From Bacteroidota bacterium (GTDB lineage: Bacteria; Bacteroidota; Bacteroidia; Cytophagales; Cyclobacteriaceae): 64,000 nucleotides of DNA. The notes beneath the pieces were generated by a model. The model did no database searches and was not told where the DNA came from. It saw only the letters and a list, made by a program, of their open reading frames with translations. This document shows positions 18,275-30,719 of this stretch, piece by piece. The DNA is taken from assembly GCA_022567155.1 (NCBI GenBank), contig JADFHN010000001.1, forward strand, positions 1 to 64,000. Reading direction: 5' to 3'. Numbering within the stretch: position 1 is the first letter of the stretch; each line of letters opens with the position of its first letter. A program made the position numbers and the translations under genes.

Positions 18275-18832
18275 ATGAGTGATCCAAAGTGGTATGTAAT
18301 CAGGGTTATCAGTGGCCAGGAAAAGAAGGTTAAGCTTTATCTGGAATCTGAAATAGAACATGAAGGCCTTCAGGAGTTTATTCCTCAGGTGCTGATTCCA
18401 TCTGAAAAGGTTTATGAGATGCGTAATGGAAAAAAACGCGTCAGAGAAAGAAATTTCTTTCCGGGTTATGTGCTGGTATCTGCCGATCTAACACACGGAG
18501 AAACAAATCATATCATCAACAGCATTCCAGGAGTGATCGGTTTTCTTGGTTCCGGGGGAATGACCCAATCCAAAGAACCTGTTCCGTTAAGGCAGGCGGA
18601 GATAAACAGGATTCTCGGAAAAGTGGATGAAATTGATGACAGAGAAGAAAAACTTGATATACCTTATATAGTTGGTGAATCGATAAAAGTAATGGATGGT
18701 CCGTTCAGCGGGTTTATTGGTACGGTAAAGGAAGTCTTTGAAGAGCGTAAGAAGCTTAACGTAATGGTGAAGATATTCGGCAGGAATACACCTGTTGAAT
18801 TGAGTTATATGCAAGTTGAAAAAATTGACTAA
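18275..18832 (+). CDS. nusG: Transcription termination/antitermination factor NusG
   Basis: A 185-residue NusG. The N-terminal NGN domain begins [15 protein letters not shown] and contains the FFPGYVLV motif. The C-terminal KOW domain has [16 protein letters not shown]. It binds RNA polymerase and couples it to Rho or the ribosome. Its length matches the E. coli protein. It sits between secE and rplK with gaps of 10 and 5 bp. Confidence 0.97.
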   Translation: MSDPKWYVIRVISGQEKKVKLYLESEIEHEGLQEFIPQVLIPSEKVYEMRNGKKRVRERNFFPGYVLVSADLTHGETNHIINSIPGVIGFLGSGGMTQSKEPVPLRQAEINRILGKVDEIDDREEKLDIPYIVGESIKVMDGPFSGFIGTVKEVFEERKKLNVMVKIFGRNTPVELSYMQVEKID

Positions 18833-18837
18833 GGAAA

Positions 18838-19281
18838 ATGGCTAAGGAAATAAGTGGATATCTGAAGCTTCAAATAAGAGGCGGGCAAGCTAATCCTTCT
18901 CCTCCTGTGGGCCCTGCTTTAGGAAGTAAGGGATTGAACATCATGGATTTTTGCAAGCAGTTTAATGCCAGAACCCAGGAAAAGAAAGGCCAGGTGCTTC
19001 CGGTAGTAATTACAATATACGCAGATAAATCTTTAGATTTTGTAATTAAAACACCACCGGCTGCTGTCTTGATTAAAGAGGCAGCTAAAAAGAAAAAAGG
19101 ATCACCTGAACCCAATCGTGAGAAAGTCGGATCGGTTAGCTGGGATCAGGTAAAGCAGATTGCCGAAACCAAAATGCCGGATCTGAATTCATTTACGATT
19201 GAATCAGCCATGAAAATGGTGGCAGGTACGGCAAGAAGTATGGGTATAACCGTTTCCGGGACAGCACCCTGGGGAAAATAA
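18838..19281 (+). CDS. rplK: 50S ribosomal protein L11
   Basis: A 147-residue L11 that builds the GTPase-associated centre of the 50S stalk base. The proline-rich PPVGPALG (22-29) of the N-terminal domain and the RNA-binding C-terminal domain ([11 protein letters not shown]) are complete. It is followed by rplA after 12 bp. Confidence 0.98.
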   Translation: MAKEISGYLKLQIRGGQANPSPPVGPALGSKGLNIMDFCKQFNARTQEKKGQVLPVVITIYADKSLDFVIKTPPAAVLIKEAAKKKKGSPEPNREKVGSVSWDQVKQIAETKMPDLNSFTIESAMKMVAGTARSMGITVSGTAPWGK

Positions 19282-19293
19282 ATTTTATTGAAT

Positions 19294-19992
19294 ATGACAA
19301 AGCTGACTAAAAATCAGAAGAAAGCACTCGAAAACTACAATGCATCCGAAGAGTATTCACTGGAGGATGCTAGCAAATTATTAAAAGAGATAAATTATGC
19401 CAAATTCGATGCTTCTGTTGATGTGGACGTCCGGCTTGGCGTAGATCCTAAAAAATCTGATCAGATGGTTCGTGGGGTAGTAACATTACCCCACGGTACA
19501 GGTAAAGAAATAAAGGTGCTGGTTTTCTGCACCCCGGACAAGGAACAGGAAGCAAAAGACGCAGGTGCTGACTACGTAGGTCTCGATGATTATATCAAGA
19601 AAATAGAAGATGGCTGGACAGATATTGATGTGATCATTACCATGCCAGCCGTAATGGCTAAAGTAGGTAAACTTGGACGCGTGCTTGGCCCGAGGGGATT
19701 AATGCCAAACCCTAAGGCCGGCACAGTAACTCCTGATGTGGGTAAAGCCGTAAAAGATGTAAAAGCAGGTAAGATAGATTTTAAAGTAGATAAGTTTGGG
19801 ATTATACATGCAGGTATAGGTAAAATTTCTTTCGAACCTGAAAAGATTGCTGAAAATGCATCTGAAATTATTCAAATCATATCGAAACTGAAACCGGCTT
19901 CAGCCAAGGGCACATATTTTAAAAGTATCAATCTATCGAGCACAATGAGCCCGGGAATTAAAATTGATAAGAGCTCAATAGAAGGAATATAA
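19294..19992 (+). CDS. rplA: 50S ribosomal protein L1
   Basis: A 232-residue L1 of the mobile stalk at the E site. [18 protein letters not shown] is the signature. The ATG at 19294 is preferred over an in-frame TTG at 19288. In many bacteria L1 represses its own L11-L1 message; no obvious mimic of the 23S site was identified here. Confidence 0.98.
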   Translation: MTKLTKNQKKALENYNASEEYSLEDASKLLKEINYAKFDASVDVDVRLGVDPKKSDQMVRGVVTLPHGTGKEIKVLVFCTPDKEQEAKDAGADYVGLDDYIKKIEDGWTDIDVIITMPAVMAKVGKLGRVLGPRGLMPNPKAGTVTPDVGKAVKDVKAGKIDFKVDKFGIIHAGIGKISFEPEKIAENASEIIQIISKLKPASAKGTYFKSINLSSTMSPGIKIDKSSIEGI

Positions 19993-19994
19993 TC

Positions 19995-20534
19995 ATGACA
20001 AGGGAAGAAAAGGTACAGGTAATTGATGAGCTGTCAGAAAGGCTGACCAGTAATGAACATTTTTATATTACGGATGCGTCTGGCTTTACTGTTGATCAGA
20101 TAAATACTTTTCGGAGAATGTGTTTTGACAAAGGACTCCAATTTAAGGTCTATAAAAATACGCTCATCAAAAAAGCACTTGACAAACAGGAAAATGATTA
20201 TTCGGCATTTGATGGTACGGATGTGTTAAAAAGTTATTCAGGAATAATTTTTAGTCCTGAATCGGCAAATCTTCCTGCGAAAGTCATAAGAGAATTCAGG
20301 AAAAAAGGTTTTTCTGAAGATAAACCGAAATTAAAAGCTGCTTCCATAGAAACAGAGATATTTATTGGCGAGGAGTATCTCAAAACACTCAGTGAGCTTA
20401 AATCTAAAAACGAGATCATCAGTGAAATCATTGGTCTTCTCCAGTCTCCGGTTAAGAATGTAATTTTAGCACTGGAGAGTGGAAAGCATAATATCACCGG
20501 AATTATTAAAACGTTATCAGAAAGAGACGAGTAA
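19995..20534 (+). CDS. rplJ: 50S ribosomal protein L10
   Basis: A 179-residue L10, the stalk base protein that carries L7/L12 dimers on its C-terminal helix. The N-terminal TREEKVQVIDEL and the central YKNTLIKKAL region are typical. It begins two bases after the rplA stop codon. The 52 bp to rplL are very A/T-rich, without a recognisable hairpin. Confidence 0.97.
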   Translation: MTREEKVQVIDELSERLTSNEHFYITDASGFTVDQINTFRRMCFDKGLQFKVYKNTLIKKALDKQENDYSAFDGTDVLKSYSGIIFSPESANLPAKVIREFRKKGFSEDKPKLKAASIETEIFIGEEYLKTLSELKSKNEIISEIIGLLQSPVKNVILALESGKHNITGIIKTLSERDE

Positions 20535-20586
20535 TATTATTTATTGTTAAACCAAAATTGTATAAAATTTTAAAATTATATTAGTA

Positions 20587-20967
20587 ATGGCGGACTTAAA
20601 AACATTTGCAGATCAGTTAGTGAATTTAACGGTCAAAGAAGTAAACGAGCTGGCTGATATTCTTAAGGATGAGTATGGTATTGAGCCTGCTGCGGCAGCT
20701 GCTCCGGTAATGGTTGCGGCCGGAGACGGTGGTGATGAGGGCGGTGCAGAAGAAAAATCAGCTTTCGATGTTGTACTTACTTCACCGGGTGGAGCAAAAC
20801 TTGCTGTGGTTAAGTTGGTTAAAGAACTTACCGGACTTGGATTGAAAGAAGCTAAGGAGCTTGTTGACAGCTATCCGAAGGCAATTAAAGAAGGAGTAGC
20901 AAAAGACGAAGCAGAAGGATTAAAGAAACAGCTTGAAGAAGCTGGCGCTGAAGTAGAGTTGAAGTAG
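20587..20967 (+). CDS. rplL: 50S ribosomal protein L7/L12
   Basis: A 126-residue stalk protein that recruits translational GTPases. The N-terminal dimerisation helices (1-32) are joined to the C-terminal domain by an Ala/Gly/acidic hinge (about 36-56). The C-terminal domain has the factor-binding helix [19 protein letters not shown]. It is the last of the four stalk genes before rpoB. Confidence 0.98.
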   Translation: MADLKTFADQLVNLTVKEVNELADILKDEYGIEPAAAAAPVMVAAGDGGDEGGAEEKSAFDVVLTSPGGAKLAVVKLVKELTGLGLKEAKELVDSYPKAIKEGVAKDEAEGLKKQLEEAGAEVELK

Positions 20968-21119
20968 CACTTTGACTCAGGAATATCTTTTGTGACAGCA
21001 GCAGGCTTGGCCAGAAACAGTCAGGTCATTTTCTGTTTGTACACAATTAAATGATTAAGTATCAAAATTGACGGGCAGCCGAGCTACCCATTAAATTAAA
21101 ACCTTAAATTATAGAAGCT

Positions 21120-24100
21120 TTGACAAACTCAAAAAAAAGCACGAAAAGAAAAAGTTTCTCTTCCATTAAAAGGGTTATCGATTATCCTGATTTTCTTAGT
21201 CTTCAATTAAAATCATACGAGGATTTCTTGCAGTTAGATACCCCAGCAGAAAAAAGACAGCAGGAAGGCCTGTATAAGGTTTTTTCTGAAAACTATCCGA
21301 TATCAGACTCCAGAGAAAACTACCTGCTTGAATTTATCGATTATATGTTAGATCCACCCAAGTACTCTGTTACAGAGTGCATCGACCGTGGATTGACTTT
21401 CTCCGTCCCCTTAAAAGCAAAGCTCAGACTTTCGTGTAATGATGAGGACAATGAGGATTTTGAAACGATTGAACAGGAAGTATTTCTGGGAAACATTCCC
21501 TATATGACCAAAAAGGGATCGTTTGTCATCAATGGAGCCGAAAGAGTAATTGTTTCCCAGTTGCACAGATCACCGGGGGTGTTTTTTGCACAAAGTAAGC
21601 ATACCAACGGTACCAAACTTTACTCTGCAAGGATCATTCCTTTTAAAGGGTCATGGATAGAATTTGCTACCGATGTGAATAATGTCATGTATTCTTACAT
21701 CGACAGGAAAAAGAAATTTCCGGTTACTACATTGTTAAGAGCTATTGGATACGGCTCTGACAAAGATATTCTGGATCTGTTTGGGTTGTCGGAAGAAGTT
21801 GACGCAACTAAAAAAAAGCTTATAAAAGTTATCGGAAGAAAGCTTGCCGCCAGGGTACTCCGCACATGGACGGAAGATTTTGTAGATGAGGATACGGGCG
21901 AAGTGGTTTCGATTGATAGAAACGAAGTGCTTCTCGAACGGGACCATGTGATTGAGGAAGAAGATATTGAAACCATTCTTGATTCGGGAACCAAATCAAT
22001 CATACTTCATAAGGATGATGTCAGCATTACCGATTACCAGATTATATTCAACACATTGGCAAAAGATAATTCAAACTCCGAAAAAGAAGCCGTTGAGCAG
22101 ATATATCGCCAGTTAAGAAATACCGATGCACCGGATGAACAAACAGCTCGTGATATCATACATAGCCTGTTTTTCAGTGAAAAAAGATATGATCTGGGTG
22201 AGGTTGGCAGATACAGGATCAATAAAAAGCTGGGGCTTGATATTGATTCCGACAAGAGGGTGCTTACCAAAGAAGATATTATTCTGATCGTAAAATACCT
22301 CATTGGCCTGATCAACTCGAAGGCCGTTGTGGATGATATTGACCACCTTTCGAACAGGAGGGTAAGAACTGTCGGAGAGCAACTCTATACACAGTTTGGC
22401 GTTGGATTGTCCCGCATGGCCAGAACCATCAAGGAGAGGATGAATGTACGGGATAACGAGGATTTCAAGCCGGTCGATCTGATCAATGCGCGAACGCTAT
22501 CTTCCGTTATAAATTCTTTCTTTGGCACTAATCAGCTTTCGCAATTCATGGATCAAACCAATCCGCTGGCTGAAATAACCCATAAACGAAGAATGTCAGC
22601 TCTGGGACCCGGTGGTTTATCAAGGGAAAGAGCCGGTTTTGAAGTTAGGGATGTGCATTATACCCACTATGGAAGACTTTGCACCATAGAAACTCCCGAA
22701 GGCCCCAATATCGGCCTGATATCTTCATTATGCGTACATGCCAAAGTGAATGCCATGGGTTTCATCGAAACCCCCTATCGTAAGGTGGTCAAAGGTAAAG
22801 TAAACATGAGTGCAAATGTGGTTTATCTTACCGCTGAAGAAGAGGATACATTCAACATCGCACAGGCAAATGCACCATTGACGGACAAAGGTGAATTTGT
22901 TAATGAAAGGGTAAAAGCAAGGTACGAAGGTGATTTTCCGGTAGTTGCTCCTGAAAAGATTTCTTATATGGACATTGCCCCGAACCAAATTGTGTCGGTT
23001 GCTGCTTCATTAATTCCATTCCTTGAGCATGACGATGCAAACAGGGCGCTGATGGGCTCTAACATGCAACGGCAGGCAGTGCCGCTTATGCAACCGCAAG
23101 CTCCCATTGTGGGAACCGGACTGGAAGAACGAGTTGCATTTGATTCGCGGGCGTTGATCATTGCTGAAGAAAATGGTGTGGTTGAATACGTGGATGCAAA
23201 CAAGATCGTAATCAGATATGACTTTTCTGAAGATGATCTGTTAACAACTTTCGATACCGAAGTCAGAACGTACAAGCTGATCAAATTCAGAAGAACAAAT
23301 CAGGATACCTGTATAAACCTGAAATCGTTGGTTTTTAAAGGTGACAATGTAATAAAAGGGCAGCCGCTTTGCGAAGGATTTGCGACAAAAAATGGCGAAC
23401 TCGCGCTGGGAAGAAATCTGAAAGTGGCATTTATGCCCTGGCAGGGTTATAACTTTGAAGATGCCATCGTCATCTCTGAAAAGGTAGTGCGCGATGATGT
23501 GTTCACCTCCATACATATTGAAGAATTCGAACTCGAGGTAAGAGATACCAAACGGGGTGAAGAAGAATTCACATCTGAGATTCCAAACGTAAGCGAAGAA
23601 GCCGTTAAGAATCTTGATGAAAATGGCATCATCAGGGTAGGAGCCGAAGTTACCGAGGGCGATATTCTCATTGGAAAGATCACCCCTAAAGGTGAATCAG
23701 ATCCTACTCCGGAAGAAAAACTGCTCCGGGCGATTTTTGGCGATAAAGCCGGAGATGTTAAAGATGCATCGTTGAAGGCTTCCCCTTCGCTACGGGGCGT
23801 CGTGATTGACAGAAAGCTTTTCAGCAGGCCTAAAAAAGATAAAGATTCACGTACCAGGTCTAAAAAAGAGGTAGAGGCGCTCAAAGCCAAATACAGTAGC
23901 GACCTACTGGCACTGCGTGAGATTGTAATTGAAAAGATCACTAAAATGCTCAGTGGTAAAACCAGCGCCGGAATTAAACACAAATTTGGCGACGTGCTGA
24001 TAAGTAAGAGAACAAAATTCAATGCCGACAACATTGAACAAAATCTATTTCCTGAGAAAAACGCTTATCGCGATGAGAGCAACTACAACGTCCCGGAAGA

Positions 24101-24995
24101 GGTAAATCTCATTTCTGACGTAAAACTTGATAACTGGACTACCAATGAACAAATAAATAAAATGCTTGTAAAGCTTATCAAGAGCTATCTAAACAAAAGA
24201 AACGAATATTCAAGTGATTTCAAGAGAGAGAAATTTACACTTGAAGTGGGAGATGAGTTGCCAGCAGGTATAGTTCAGCTTGCTAAAGTTTACGTAGCTA
24301 AAAAGAGAAAGCTTAAGGTGGGCGATAAAATGGCAGGGAGGCATGGTAATAAAGGTGTAGTTGCCCGGATTGTACGCGAAGAGGATATGCCGTTTATGGA
24401 AGACGGTACACCTGTGGACATTGTGCTTAACCCGCTGGGTGTACCTTCCAGAATGAACCTTGGCCAGATTTATGAGACAGTACTTGGTTGGGCAGGAATG
24501 AAACTGGGAAGAAAATATTCAACGCCGATTTTCGATGGAGCTAGCATTGATGAGGTTGCTGCCGAGCTTGAGGAAGCCAATCTTCCCGAATTTGGGCGAA
24601 CATATCTGTACGATGGGCTTACCGGCAATAAATTTGATCAGAAAATTACCGTAGGTGTGATTTACATGCTTAAACTGGGACATCTTGTGGATGATAAAAT
24701 GCATGCAAGGTCAATCGGTCCTTATTCACTCATTACACAGCAACCGCTTGGTGGTAAAGCGCAATTTGGTGGTCAACGTTTTGGTGAAATGGAAGTATGG
24801 GCGCTGGAAGCTTTCGGTGCTTCACATGTGCTTCAGGAAATTCTTACCATCAAATCAGATGATGTGATTGGACGTGCCAAAGCTTATGAGGCTATTGTTA
24901 AAGGTGAAAATATGACAAAGCCAAATATACCGGAGTCATTCAATGTGCTTGTTCATGAATTACGTGGTTTAGGGCTTGAGATTACACTTGAATAA
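21120..24995 (+). CDS. rpoB: RNA polymerase subunit beta
   Basis: A 1291-residue complete beta subunit. The rifampicin-binding region, near residues 470-500, has the wild-type pattern [13 protein letters not shown] and SALGPGG, so the usual sensitive residues are present. [10 protein letters not shown] and the C-terminal [15 protein letters not shown] are conserved. The start must be non-ATG: an in-frame stop is at 21105-21107, and TTG at 21120 is the only standard start before the conserved DYPDFL segment. 152 bp separate it from rplL; that stretch has no gene, a TATCTTTTG close to but not matching the -7 consensus, and no convincing terminator. rpoC follows after 45 bp. Confidence 0.98.
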   Translation: MTNSKKSTKRKSFSSIKRVIDYPDFLSLQLKSYEDFLQLDTPAEKRQQEGLYKVFSENYPISDSRENYLLEFIDYMLDPPKYSVTECIDRGLTFSVPLKAKLRLSCNDEDNEDFETIEQEVFLGNIPYMTKKGSFVINGAERVIVSQLHRSPGVFFAQSKHTNGTKLYSARIIPFKGSWIEFATDVNNVMYSYIDRKKKFPVTTLLRAIGYGSDKDILDLFGLSEEVDATKKKLIKVIGRKLAARVLRTWTEDFVDEDTGEVVSIDRNEVLLERDHVIEEEDIETILDSGTKSIILHKDDVSITDYQIIFNTLAKDNSNSEKEAVEQIYRQLRNTDAPDEQTARDIIHSLFFSEKRYDLGEVGRYRINKKLGLDIDSDKRVLTKEDIILIVKYLIGLINSKAVVDDIDHLSNRRVRTVGEQLYTQFGVGLSRMARTIKERMNVRDNEDFKPVDLINARTLSSVINSFFGTNQLSQFMDQTNPLAEITHKRRMSALGPGGLSRERAGFEVRDVHYTHYGRLCTIETPEGPNIGLISSLCVHAKVNAMGFIETPYRKVVKGKVNMSANVVYLTAEEEDTFNIAQANAPLTDKGEFVNERVKARYEGDFPVVAPEKISYMDIAPNQIVSVAASLIPFLEHDDANRALMGSNMQRQAVPLMQPQAPIVGTGLEERVAFDSRALIIAEENGVVEYVDANKIVIRYDFSEDDLLTTFDTEVRTYKLIKFRRTNQDTCINLKSLVFKGDNVIKGQPLCEGFATKNGELALGRNLKVAFMPWQGYNFEDAIVISEKVVRDDVFTSIHIEEFELEVRDTKRGEEEFTSEIPNVSEEAVKNLDENGIIRVGAEVTEGDILIGKITPKGESDPTPEEKLLRAIFGDKAGDVKDASLKASPSLRGVVIDRKLFSRPKKDKDSRTRSKKEVEALKAKYSSDLLALREIVIEKITKMLSGKTSAGIKHKFGDVLISKRTKFNADNIEQNLFPEKNAYRDESNYNVPEEVNLISDVKLDNWTTNEQINKMLVKLIKSYLNKRNEYSSDFKREKFTLEVGDELPAGIVQLAKVYVAKKRKLKVGDKMAGRHGNKGVVARIVREEDMPFMEDGTPVDIVLNPLGVPSRMNLGQIYETVLGWAGMKLGRKYSTPIFDGASIDEVAAELEEANLPEFGRTYLYDGLTGNKFDQKITVGVIYMLKLGHLVDDKMHARSIGPYSLITQQPLGGKAQFGGQRFGEMEVWALEAFGASHVLQEILTIKSDDVIGRAKAYEAIVKGENMTKPNIPESFNVLVHELRGLGLEITLE

Positions 24996-25040
24996 TTATC
25001 GCTGATATTCCGAGTTTATCGAGATTATTAAACTTTTATT

Positions 25041-28000
25041 ATGTCATTCAGAAAAAATAAAAAAATTAATACAAACTTTTCTACAGTCACAATAAGCCTG
25101 GCTTCTCCTGAGTCAATACTGGAGAGTTCTCACGGCGAAATAATGGCGCCTGAAACAATAAACTATAGAACATACAAGCCGGAAATGGGTGGCTTGTTCT
25201 GTGAAAGAATTTTTGGTCCTGTTAAAGACTGGGAATGCCATTGTGGCAAATATAAGCGTATCCGGTACAAAGGGATTATCTGTGATCGTTGTGGTGTGGA
25301 AGTGACAGAAAAGAAAGTTCGCCGCGAAAGAATGGGCCACATCGAATTGGTGGTTCCGGTGGCACATATCTGGTATTTTAAATCACTTCCCAACAAGATT
25401 GGTTATCTGCTTGGATTGCCCACAAAAAAGCTAGACATGATCATCTACTATGAGCGGTATGTGGTGATTCAGCCGGGTATTATGGAGGAAGAAGGAATCA
25501 GTAAAATGGATTTTCTGACAGAAGATGAGTATCTGGATATTCTAGATAAACTACCCAGGGAAAATCAAATGCTGGATGATGACGAGAAGAATAAGTTTAT
25601 TGCCAAGATGGGTGCCAAGGGCCTTGAAATGCTCCTTGCACGGATCGAATTAGATCAGTTGTCGTACACATTAAGGCATCAGGCAGCGACAGATACTTCG
25701 CAGCAACGTAAAGCAGAAGCGCTAAAAAGGCTTAAAGTTGTAGAAGCATTCAGGGATGCACGTACGAGAATTGAAAACCGACCCGAGTGGATGGTGATTA
25801 GGATGGTGCCCGTAATCCCTCCCGAGCTCAGGCCTTTGGTGCCGCTTGATGGCGGACGGTTTGCCACTTCTGACCTGAATGACCTCTACAGAAGAGTGAT
25901 TATCAGGAATAACAGACTTAAACGTTTGATCGATATCAAAGCGCCTGAAGTGATTCTCAGAAATGAGAAACGCATGCTGCAGGAAGCCGTTGACTCATTG
26001 TTTGATAACTCAAGAAAGGTAAATGCCGTACGGTCCGACGGTAACCGTGCCCTCAAATCGCTGAGTGATATGCTCAAAGGCAAGCAGGGACGTTTCCGCC
26101 AGAACCTTCTTGGAAAGCGGGTTGACTATTCCGGTCGTTCTGTCATTGTAGTTGGCCCGGAGCTAAAGCTTCATGAATGCGGGCTGCCCAAAGACATGGC
26201 TGCTGAGCTTTTCAAGCCTTTTATAATTCGCAAGTTGATTGAAAGAGGTATTGTAAAGACGGTAAAATCAGCTAAAAAGATCGTTGACAGAAAAGATCCT
26301 GTTGTATGGGATATCCTGGAAAATGTGCTTAAAGGTCATCCTGTGCTGCTTAACCGGGCGCCGACACTGCACCGGTTGGGCATTCAGGCATTTCAACCTA
26401 AACTTATCGAAGGGAAAGCAATTCAGATACATCCCCTTGTCTGTACCGCATTTAACGCCGACTTTGACGGTGACCAGATGGCGGTGCATGTACCATTAGG
26501 TCAAGATGCAGTCATGGAAGCATCTATACTTATGTTATCATCGCACAATATACTTAATCCTGCAAACGGAGCCCCAATTACGGTTCCTTCACAGGATATG
26601 GTGCTTGGACTGTATTATATAACCAAAGGCCGCAAAGGTGATAAGGGTGAGGGAATGGAATTCTACAGCCCTGATGAAGTGATAATAGCTATTAATGAAG
26701 GTGTTCTTTCGAAACACGCTATGATTAAAGTGCGAACTAAAATACGAAATGAGGAGGGCGAACTTGAAACAAAAGTAATTGAAACCGTTGCCGGAAGAGT
26801 GATATTTAACCAGTGCGTTCCCGAAGAAGCAGGTTTTGTGAATGAGCTTCTTACAAAGAAGAAATTACAAAAGACGATCGGTGAGGTATTTAAAATTAGC
26901 GGTATGGCAAGAACCGCACAATTCCTTGATGATATCAAAGACCTTGGATTTATGTCTGCATTCAACGGCGGACTCTCCATGGGACTTGATGATGTGCAAA
27001 TACCAAAATCGAAACCAAAGATGATTGATCAGGCCAAGAAAGAAGTAGATGCGGTTTGGAGCAACTACTATATGGGGCTGATTACGGATAATGAGCGGTA
27101 TAACCAGGTAATTGATATCTGGACCCGTATTAATTCACAGCTTACTTCAGAGTTGATGGGGCATTTAGAGGAAGACCAGCAGGGATTTAACTCCATTTAC
27201 ATGATGATGCACTCCGGAGCCCGTGGTTCAAGAGAGCAAATACGTCAGTTGGGCGGAATGAGAGGGCTTATGGCCAAACCACAGAAAAATCTGGTAGGAT
27301 CTGTTGGGGCCATCATTGAAAACCCTATCCTTTCTAACTTCAAAGAAGGGCTTGATGTAATTGAATATTTTATTTCTACACATGGTGCACGTAAAGGGTT
27401 GGCTGATACGGCGCTTAAAACAGCTGATGCAGGGTATCTTACCCGCCGGCTGGTAGATGTGGCACAGGACCTTGTTATTACAGAAGACGATTGTGGTACC
27501 TTGCGGGGAGTAAGGGTAACAGCCCTGAAGGATAACGAAGATATTATCGAACCGCTTTCTGAAAGAATTCTGGGCCGCGTTTCAGTGCATGACATTTTTG
27601 ATCCGATAACTGAGGAATTGATACTGTCGGGAGGTGAAGAAATCATAGAAGATATTGCCAAACAGATCGAAGAAACTTCCATTGAAGAAGTGGAAGTAAG
27701 GTCACTGCTTACCTGCGAAACCATGCGGGGAGGTTGCGCCAAATGTTATGGAAGAAACCTTGCCTCTGGTCGAATGGTTGAAGTGGGAGAGGCCGTAGGT
27801 GTAATTGCTGCACAGTCAATCGGCGAGCCTGGTACACAATTGACGTTGAGAACATTCCACGTGGGTGGAACAGCCTCAAATATTACCGTTGACGCCCAGG
27901 TGCGTGCTAAATTCAGCGGCAAAGTAGAATTTGAAGATCTCCGGTCAATCAAAACTACCAACAATGACGGTGAAGAGGTGAATGTTGTGATGGGACGTTC

Positions 28001-29360
28001 GGGAGAGATCAGGGTGGTTGATCCAAAAACGAAGAAAGTATTCATCACCAACCATGTACCTTACGGAGCATTTCTCAAAGTTAAAAACGGAACTAAAGTT
28101 GAAAAAGGAGATGAACTTTGTTTCTGGGACCCATACAACGCTGCGATCCTATCTGAATTCGACGGTACAATCGAATTTGAATCAATAGAAGAAAATATCA
28201 CATTCCGCGAAGAGTTTGACGAACAAACCGGACACCGTGAAAAAGTGATCATTGATAGTAAGGATAAAACTAAAAATCCTGCATTACGCATCAACGGCGC
28301 AAAGGATAAGAGTAAATCTTATAACATCCCTGTAGGGGCGCACCTTGCCGTAGAGCACGGTGATAAAATACTTGCCGGCCAGATACTGGTAAAAATTCCG
28401 AGGACCATTGGCAAATCAAGGGATATTACAGGTGGACTTCCTCGGGTAACGGAATTATTTGAAGCCCGGAACCCTTCAAATCCTGCTGTTGTGAGTGAAA
28501 TTGATGGTGTGGTTTCATACGGAGGTATAAAAAGAGGAAACCGGGAAGTATTTATTGAATCCAAAGACGGAATTAAAAAACGCTACCTTGTTCCCTTGTC
28601 AAAGCATATTCTGGTTCAGGATAATGACTTTGTAAAGGCAGGAATGCCGCTTTCTGACGGAGCAATCACACCTGCTGACATTCTGTCTATTAAAGGGCCT
28701 ACGGCCGTTCAGGAGTATTTGGTAAATGAAATCCAGGAAGTGTACCGGTTGCAAGGTGTGAAAATCAACGATAAGCATATCGAGGGTATTGTTAGCCAGA
28801 TGATGCAAAAGGTTCTTGTTATGGAGCCGGGTGATACGACATATCTGACCAATCAAATGGTGGATAAGTTCGTTTTCAGGGAAGAAAATGACAAGATACT
28901 CGACATGAAAGTGGTGACGGATGCGGGAAATTCAGAAAACTGCAAACCCGGGCAGATTATTACTTCACGACAGCTTAGGGATGAAATTTCCAACCTGAAA
29001 CGCAGAGACTTAAAACTCATAAAAGTGAGAGATGCCGAACCGGCAGTATCCCGGCCTACACTTCAGGGTATTACGCAGGCTTCGCTTGGAACAGAAAGCT
29101 TTATTTCAGCGGCTTCATTCCAGGAAACAACCAAGGTATTAAGTGAAGCCGCGATACGGGGTAAACGCGACTACCTCAAGGGTTTGAAAGAAAATGTGAT
29201 CGTTGGACATTTAATACCGGCTGGAACAGGAGTGAGGGAATACGATAACATATTAGTAGGCAATAAGGAAGAGTATGAAAAACTCGTTGCCGCTAAAGAA
29301 GAGTTTGAAAAAAGCAGGGAAAACCAGGAAAGCGAAAGTCAGGATGTATTATTAACATAA
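25041..29360 (+). CDS. rpoC: RNA polymerase subunit beta'
   Basis: A 1439-residue beta' subunit. The zinc ribbon is C66-x-C68...C81-x2-C84. The catalytic magnesium motif NADFDGDQM lies near residue 475, and the second zinc cluster ([11 protein letters not shown]) near 890-905. The trigger-loop region and C-terminal GREY-like end ([10 protein letters not shown]) are present. The last 40 residues are charged and probably disordered. It is directly followed, six bases on, by the DUF3467 gene. Confidence 0.99.
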   Translation: MSFRKNKKINTNFSTVTISLASPESILESSHGEIMAPETINYRTYKPEMGGLFCERIFGPVKDWECHCGKYKRIRYKGIICDRCGVEVTEKKVRRERMGHIELVVPVAHIWYFKSLPNKIGYLLGLPTKKLDMIIYYERYVVIQPGIMEEEGISKMDFLTEDEYLDILDKLPRENQMLDDDEKNKFIAKMGAKGLEMLLARIELDQLSYTLRHQAATDTSQQRKAEALKRLKVVEAFRDARTRIENRPEWMVIRMVPVIPPELRPLVPLDGGRFATSDLNDLYRRVIIRNNRLKRLIDIKAPEVILRNEKRMLQEAVDSLFDNSRKVNAVRSDGNRALKSLSDMLKGKQGRFRQNLLGKRVDYSGRSVIVVGPELKLHECGLPKDMAAELFKPFIIRKLIERGIVKTVKSAKKIVDRKDPVVWDILENVLKGHPVLLNRAPTLHRLGIQAFQPKLIEGKAIQIHPLVCTAFNADFDGDQMAVHVPLGQDAVMEASILMLSSHNILNPANGAPITVPSQDMVLGLYYITKGRKGDKGEGMEFYSPDEVIIAINEGVLSKHAMIKVRTKIRNEEGELETKVIETVAGRVIFNQCVPEEAGFVNELLTKKKLQKTIGEVFKISGMARTAQFLDDIKDLGFMSAFNGGLSMGLDDVQIPKSKPKMIDQAKKEVDAVWSNYYMGLITDNERYNQVIDIWTRINSQLTSELMGHLEEDQQGFNSIYMMMHSGARGSREQIRQLGGMRGLMAKPQKNLVGSVGAIIENPILSNFKEGLDVIEYFISTHGARKGLADTALKTADAGYLTRRLVDVAQDLVITEDDCGTLRGVRVTALKDNEDIIEPLSERILGRVSVHDIFDPITEELILSGGEEIIEDIAKQIEETSIEEVEVRSLLTCETMRGGCAKCYGRNLASGRMVEVGEAVGVIAAQSIGEPGTQLTLRTFHVGGTASNITVDAQVRAKFSGKVEFEDLRSIKTTNNDGEEVNVVMGRSGEIRVVDPKTKKVFITNHVPYGAFLKVKNGTKVEKGDELCFWDPYNAAILSEFDGTIEFESIEENITFREEFDEQTGHREKVIIDSKDKTKNPALRINGAKDKSKSYNIPVGAHLAVEHGDKILAGQILVKIPRTIGKSRDITGGLPRVTELFEARNPSNPAVVSEIDGVVSYGGIKRGNREVFIESKDGIKKRYLVPLSKHILVQDNDFVKAGMPLSDGAITPADILSIKGPTAVQEYLVNEIQEVYRLQGVKINDKHIEGIVSQMMQKVLVMEPGDTTYLTNQMVDKFVFREENDKILDMKVVTDAGNSENCKPGQIITSRQLRDEISNLKRRDLKLIKVRDAEPAVSRPTLQGITQASLGTESFISAASFQETTKVLSEAAIRGKRDYLKGLKENVIVGHLIPAGTGVREYDNILVGNKEEYEKLVAAKEEFEKSRENQESESQDVLLT

Positions 29361-29366
29361 GAACGT

Positions 29367-29699
29367 ATGGCAGACAATAAGGAAAAGAAAAAAGCAGCCA
29401 ATCCCAATCAGATCAACATCGAGTTGTCTGAGGAAATAGCGGAAGGCGTATATTCGAATTTGGCGATGATTTCACACTCAAACAGCGAATTTGTCATCGA
29501 TTTTATACGTCTTATGCCCGGGGTACCCAAAGCCAAGGTTAAGTCAAGGGTTGTTATTACACCAGAGCACGCCAAACGCTTGTTGGTTGCTTTGGGCGAC
29601 AACATTAATAAGTATGAGGAAACCTTCGGGCCGATTAAAAAAACAATTGAAGCGCCTAAATTTCCAATAAATTTCGGTGGTGCAATCGGAGAGGCATAA
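29367..29699 (+). CDS. DUF3467 domain protein
   Basis: A 110-residue small protein of the DUF3467 family, with the core NLAMISHSNSEFVIDFIRL, RVVITPEHAKRLL and LGDNINKYEETFGPI. The function is unknown in general. It follows rpoC by six bases, an arrangement that recurs in Bacteroidota, so it may act with RNA polymerase or merely share its transcript. No metal site, signal peptide or membrane helix was seen. Confidence 0.88.
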   Translation: MADNKEKKKAANPNQINIELSEEIAEGVYSNLAMISHSNSEFVIDFIRLMPGVPKAKVKSRVVITPEHAKRLLVALGDNINKYEETFGPIKKTIEAPKFPINFGGAIGEA

Positions 29700-29724
29700 C
29701 AGCCCATTCTTATAGGCCGTTATG
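29695..29724 (+). terminator. Hairpin at the end of the rpoBC-DUF3467 unit
   Basis: CATAACAGCC (29695-29704, containing the stop codon) pairs with GGCCGTTATG (29715-29724) with one mismatch and a 10-nt loop. No T-run follows, so efficiency is doubtful. A full promoter for rpsL follows 34 bp later. Confidence 0.45.
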
Positions 29725-29757
29725 CATGGAATAGGATATAAATTTGTCTTTGATAAC

Positions 29758-29789
29758 TTTGTATCCTATTTTTCGATTCAATACCTTTG
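29758..29789 (+). promoter_or_regulatory. Promoter of rpsL-rpsG-fusA-rpsJ
   Basis: TTTG at 29758-29761, 20 bp, TACCTTTG at 29782-29789. The same TTTG is part of a second consensus element, TAACTTTG (29754-29761), which may be an upstream alternative start. The ATG of rpsL is at 29836. Confidence 0.7.
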
Positions 29790-29835
29790 CAGTCCGAAAT
29801 TTTGAAGCCTTAAGAAAAAAATAAAATAAGAGAAA

Positions 29836-30210
29836 ATGCCTACTATACAACAGTTAGTAAGAAAAGGGCGTAAAAACCTGACTTCAAAATCAAAATCACC
29901 GGCGTTGGATTCCTGTCCGCAGCGAAGGGGAGTTTGTACCCGGGTTTATACTACTACCCCTAAAAAGCCGAACTCCGCGATGAGAAAAGTGGCCAGGGTT
30001 AGATTGACCAATGGTAAAGAGGTAAATGCCTATATACCCGGTGAAGGCCATAACCTTCAGGAGCACTCCATTGTACTGATACGTGGTGGCAGGGTTAAGG
30101 ATTTGCCCGGCGTGAGATATCATATAATCCGGGGAGCGCTTGACACTGCCGGAGTTAGCGGCAGACTGCAGGGCAGATCGAAGTATGGAACAAAAAAACC
30201 GAAAAAATAA
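29836..30210 (+). CDS. rpsL: 30S ribosomal protein S12
   Basis: A 124-residue S12 of the decoding centre. [19 protein letters not shown] holds the lysines (43/44) whose change gives streptomycin resistance, and [10 protein letters not shown] the second such site and the methylthiolated Asp. Both are wild type. It is the first gene of the str-type unit, 18 bp before rpsG. Confidence 0.99.
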   Translation: MPTIQQLVRKGRKNLTSKSKSPALDSCPQRRGVCTRVYTTTPKKPNSAMRKVARVRLTNGKEVNAYIPGEGHNLQEHSIVLIRGGRVKDLPGVRYHIIRGALDTAGVSGRLQGRSKYGTKKPKK

Positions 30211-30228
30211 ATTTAAAAATATAGCAGA

Positions 30229-30696
30229 ATGAGAAAAGCGAAACCCAAGAAAAGGTATATTCTTCCTGACCCGAAGTATAGTGATACGTTGGTAACCAAA
30301 TTCGTTAATAATCTGATGTTAAAGGGAAAGAAGAGCCTTGCTTACTCAATTTTTTATAATGCAATCAGCATAGTTGAAGAAAAATCAGGTGAAAGCGGAC
30401 TGGAAACATGGAAGAAGGCGCTGAATAACATTATACCTTCGGTAGAAGTAAAAAGCAGGCGGGTTGGTGGAGCAACATTTCAGGTACCCCTGGAGGTAAG
30501 ACCCGAAAGAAAGAATTCATTAGGCATAAAATGGCTTATTCATTATGCAAGATTGAGGGGAGAGAAAACAATGAAAGAGCGTCTGGCTAGTGAAATTATT
30601 GCTGCTTCAAAAGGCGAAGGTTCTGCTGTAAAAAAGAAAGACGATGTTCATAGAATGGCCGAAGCAAATAAGGCATTTTCGCATTTCAGGTTTTAA
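30229..30696 (+). CDS. rpsG: 30S ribosomal protein S7
   Basis: A 155-residue S7 that nucleates the 30S head and contacts the E site. The N-terminal MRKAKPKKR, the [17 protein letters not shown] hairpin region and the C-terminal [14 protein letters not shown] are conserved. fusA follows after 23 bp with an AGAGGAG Shine-Dalgarno-like stretch in between. Confidence 0.98.
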   Translation: MRKAKPKKRYILPDPKYSDTLVTKFVNNLMLKGKKSLAYSIFYNAISIVEEKSGESGLETWKKALNNIIPSVEVKSRRVGGATFQVPLEVRPERKNSLGIKWLIHYARLRGEKTMKERLASEIIAASKGEGSAVKKKDDVHRMAEANKAFSHFRF

Positions 30697-30719
30697 GGAT
30701 CAGAGGAGTTAGACGAATT

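Noticed and set aside
20968-21119. Attenuator or terminator between rplL and rpoB
   Set aside because: No stem of useful length with a T-run could be drawn, and TATCTTTTG is one base too long for the -7 consensus.
23447-24034. 195-codon minus-strand open frame inside rpoB
   Set aside because: It lies wholly antisense to conserved rpoB sequence and has no start context or homologous features.
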